A stretch of 64,000 bases of DNA from assembly GCA_029210585.1 (NCBI GenBank), contig JARGFP010000010.1:62001-126000 (forward strand). The letters are read 5' to 3'. The notes beneath the pieces were generated by a model. The model did not search any database and had not been told where the DNA came from. It saw nothing but the letters and a program-made list of their open reading frames with translations. The position numbers and the translations under genes were made by a program. Below are positions 62,044 through 64,000 of this stretch, piece by piece (within the stretch, counting starts at the first letter, position 1; every line of letters starts with the position of its first letter). This DNA is from Bacteroidales bacterium (GTDB lineage: Bacteria > Bacteroidota > Bacteroidia > Bacteroidales > GCA-2748055).

Positions 62044-63207
62044 ATGTTGCACACTACCTATATAGAATTGAGCGCGAAGGCGTTGCAAAATAACATCGCA
62101 TACATGCGTGACCAGTTGTCCAATGGAGCCCGGTATTCGATGGTGATCAAAGGCAATGCATACGGACACGGGATCGAGACGATCATCCCGGTGGCAGAAC
62201 GCTTTGGTGTGGATCATTTTTCCGTCTTCTCGGTAGCGGAAGCCAGGAGGGCCTTCAGGGTGGTATCGAAGGGGAGCGAGGTCATGATCCTGGGATGGAT
62301 CGACAAGGATGAGCTTGAGTGGGCCATTCAGAACAATATTTCCTTCTATGTCTTTACCTTCGATCGTTTGTCTGCCGCGTGCAGGGTTGCCAGGAGGCTG
62401 AAGAAGCGTGCACGCATCCACCTGGAGATGGAAACCGGGATGCACCGTACCGGGTTTTCTGAAAAAGAGATGGAAAAAATGTTCCGGTATGTAAGCAGGT
62501 ACAGTGCCCATTTCACCATCGAAGGAATCTGCACCCATTATGCCGGGGCGGAATCGATCAATAACTACACCAGGATCAGGAAACAGATTGCCAGCTTCAA
62601 TGAAAATGTGCGCAGGGCGAAAAGCGAGGGGATTGTACCGCGATACCGTCATACAGCATGTTCGGCCGCGGTATTGCGTTATCCTGAAACCGTGATGGAC
62701 CTGGTGCGGGTGGGGATTGCCAACTACGGGTTCTGGCCCAGCGATGAATTGCGGATGAACCACTTCATCGACAGTGAAAAAAAAGGGGTCGCGCCCTCGG
62801 ATCAGCTTATCAGGGTGCTTTCCTGGAAAAGCACGGTGATGAGTGTGAACCACGTGGGGGCTGGCGAATACATCAGCTATGGTACCACTTACCTGACCAA
62901 CCGGGACACCACCATTGCCACGGTTCCGGTGGGATACGGGTACGGCTACACGCGCACCCTGAGCAACATGGGACATGTGCTGCTTCACGGCAAACGCGTC
63001 AGGGTGGTGGGTACCGTGAATATGAACATGCTGGTGATCGATGTTACCGATGTAAAGCGGCCCCGGATCGGCGATGAGGTGGTGCTGATCGGAACCCAGG
63101 GCGACCTGGATATCTCCGTGAGTTCCTTTGGAGACATGACCAACAGCCTGAATTATGAACTGCTCGCGCGTCTCCCCAGTCATATCCCGCGGAAGGTGGT
63201 TGACTGA
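62044..63207 (+). CDS. alr: alanine racemase
   Basis: Supplies D-alanine for peptidoglycan. The 387-residue protein is fold-type III: Lys36 in MVIKGNAYGHGIET binds PLP; METGMHRTGFSEKEME and the second catalytic Tyr in GEYISYGTTYLT near residue 280 are clear; VGTVNMNMLVIDVT follows. Longer than the usual 360-375 residues by a short N-terminal region and internal segment (EKKGVAPSDQ). Co-oriented with the M20 gene. Confidence 0.93.
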   Translation: MLHTTYIELSAKALQNNIAYMRDQLSNGARYSMVIKGNAYGHGIETIIPVAERFGVDHFSVFSVAEARRAFRVVSKGSEVMILGWIDKDELEWAIQNNISFYVFTFDRLSAACRVARRLKKRARIHLEMETGMHRTGFSEKEMEKMFRYVSRYSAHFTIEGICTHYAGAESINNYTRIRKQIASFNENVRRAKSEGIVPRYRHTACSAAVLRYPETVMDLVRVGIANYGFWPSDELRMNHFIDSEKKGVAPSDQLIRVLSWKSTVMSVNHVGAGEYISYGTTYLTNRDTTIATVPVGYGYGYTRTLSNMGHVLLHGKRVRVVGTVNMNMLVIDVTDVKRPRIGDEVVLIGTQGDLDISVSSFGDMTNSLNYELLARLPSHIPRKVVD

Positions 63208-63344
63208 TACTGTTTTTTTTACTACATTATTTTCCGATTATTGAATCGTATATTCAAAAAATAATCTACTTTTAGCGGTTTAAAAATCAGTGATTTATAT
63301 GATACTTAAGTTATTGTAATTTAGATCAATACAACAATTTATTG

Positions 63345-64000
63345 ATGAAGAACACCTATTTTGACCTGATCGAGCAGAGTTTTTATTTCCCCCAGGAAGG
63401 TTTTGACCTCCGGGACGATTATCTCACGTTTCACGGGGTGGCCCTGAAGCACCTGATTAAAAAATATGGTACGCCATTCAGGTTTATCTACCTGCCGAAG
63501 ATCGGCGACCAGATCAAGAAGGCCCGGAACCTGTTCAACAGGGCCATTAAATCCAGTGGTTACAAGGGGAAATACTACTTCTGTTATTGTACCAAGTGCA
63601 ACCATTTCTACCACGTGATCCGCGAGGCACTGAAGCACAATGTCAACCTGGAGACTTCCTCTTCCTATGACATCGACCTGATCATGGACCTGTATGAAAA
63701 GAAGCTGCTGGATAAATCCAGGATCATCCTGCACAACGGGTACAAGACCGACGATTACCTGAAAAGGATTATTAAGATGCAGGAGGCGGGGTTCAAGAAT
63801 TCGGTGATCATTCTCGACAGCAAGGCAGAGCTTGACAGGCTGGAGGCACTGCAACCGAAGGAGAAGATCAAGATCGGCATCCGGATGGCCATCAACGAAG
63901 AGGCCCAGTCGGCCTACTACACTTCCCGCCTGGGCATCCCGGAAGGGGAGGTGATCGAGTTTTTCAAGACACGCATCCGCGGCAACGACCGCTTTGAGCT
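63345..64000 (+). CDS. arginine decarboxylase, PLP fold-type III (5' part)
   Basis: ATG at 63345 opens a frame that runs off the window edge; the visible 218 residues have YGTPFRFIYLPKIGDQIKKA, the putative PLP-lysine in FCYCTKCNHFYHV, LETSSSYDIDLIMDLYEK, HNGYKTDDYL and KIGIRMAINEEAQSAYYTSR. This fits the Bacteroidota decarboxylase related to diaminopimelate decarboxylase and annotated as arginine decarboxylase, about 460 residues in full. The 137-nt gap upstream is AT-rich and contains TAATTTAG near 63318, a weak -7 element. The function is by family resemblance only. Confidence 0.82.
   Translation, partial: MKNTYFDLIEQSFYFPQEGFDLRDDYLTFHGVALKHLIKKYGTPFRFIYLPKIGDQIKKARNLFNRAIKSSGYKGKYYFCYCTKCNHFYHVIREALKHNVNLETSSSYDIDLIMDLYEKKLLDKSRIILHNGYKTDDYLKRIIKMQEAGFKNSVIILDSKAELDRLEALQPKEKIKIGIRMAINEEAQSAYYTSRLGIPEGEVIEFFKTRIRGNDRFE

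Noticed and set aside
62032-63183. 383-codon minus-strand frame opposite alanine racemase
   Set aside because: Shadow of alr; no family features and the alr strand has all catalytic motifs.

Overview
The window reads as a chromosomal segment of a Bacteroidota bacterium, probably Bacteroidales or a related marine/sediment group. The support is a TonB-dependent receptor with a carboxypeptidase-like N-terminal domain, DUF4252, DUF4301 and DUF4268 proteins, lipoproteins with short SPII signals, ribosomal protein THX, a butyrate kinase/phosphate butyryltransferase pair, and repeated promoters of the TTTG-N19-21-TAnnTTTG type in place of -35/-10 boxes. No rRNA, phage, IS element or CRISPR array was seen. 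One tRNA (Lys-TTT) is present.

Layout. 1-1356: remains of a polysaccharide-degradation locus, a GH29 fucosidase and a CE15-like esterase, both truncated and joined tail to tail at a 13-bp palindrome. 1471-2757: YihY/BrkB membrane protein. 2817-10337: a complete histidine operon in the order hisG-D-C-B-H-A-F-IE, preceded by a short His-rich leader ORF and a terminator hairpin just before hisG, i.e. an apparent transcription attenuator; hisF and hisIE are separated by a 20-bp tandem repeat that starts inside hisF. 10343-16372: ornithine aminotransferase, nitroreductase, TonB receptor plus a small companion protein, YjbQ; then an 18-bp repeat tract. 16657-20508: indolepyruvate oxidoreductase subunits and a DUF4301 protein. 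20521-26981: a phosphate-type cluster with beta-helix lipoprotein, porin, PiT transporter with a PhoU-like tail and two PhoB-like response regulators. 27138-30469: an unknown membrane-anchored protein, omega-amidase-type nitrilase, SlyD-type FKBP and an SDR enzyme. 30581-35091: buk, ptb, ackA, pta. 35248-40496: DUF1338 protein, FAD/Fe-S lactate-dehydrogenase-like fusion, dicarboxylate symporter. 40497-41539: about 1 kb of AT-rich DNA with eight copies of a TACAnnTGTA palindrome leading into an XRE regulator. 42122-45521: pyrD, S41 peptidase, Pcm. 46010-52734: TetR-TolC-MFP-RND efflux operon. 52934-54474: GNAT and an ornithine-racemase-like enzyme. 54813-57275: tRNA-Lys and a DUF4252 / ECF sigma / anti-sigma-like / DUF4252 set. 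57439-64000: exonuclease-GIY-YIG fusion, THX with a long charged tail, MsrB, DUF4268, M20 amidohydrolase, alanine racemase and the start of an arginine decarboxylase.

The most notable signals are the histidine attenuator, the palindrome array in front of the XRE gene, the THX protein with a roughly 160-residue low-complexity extension, and a recurring pattern in which the 3' end of a gene, stop codon included, has been tandemly duplicated into the following intergenic space (hisF, the DUF1338 gene, the second DUF4252 gene, msrB). All assignments rest on reading the sequence; no database search was run.
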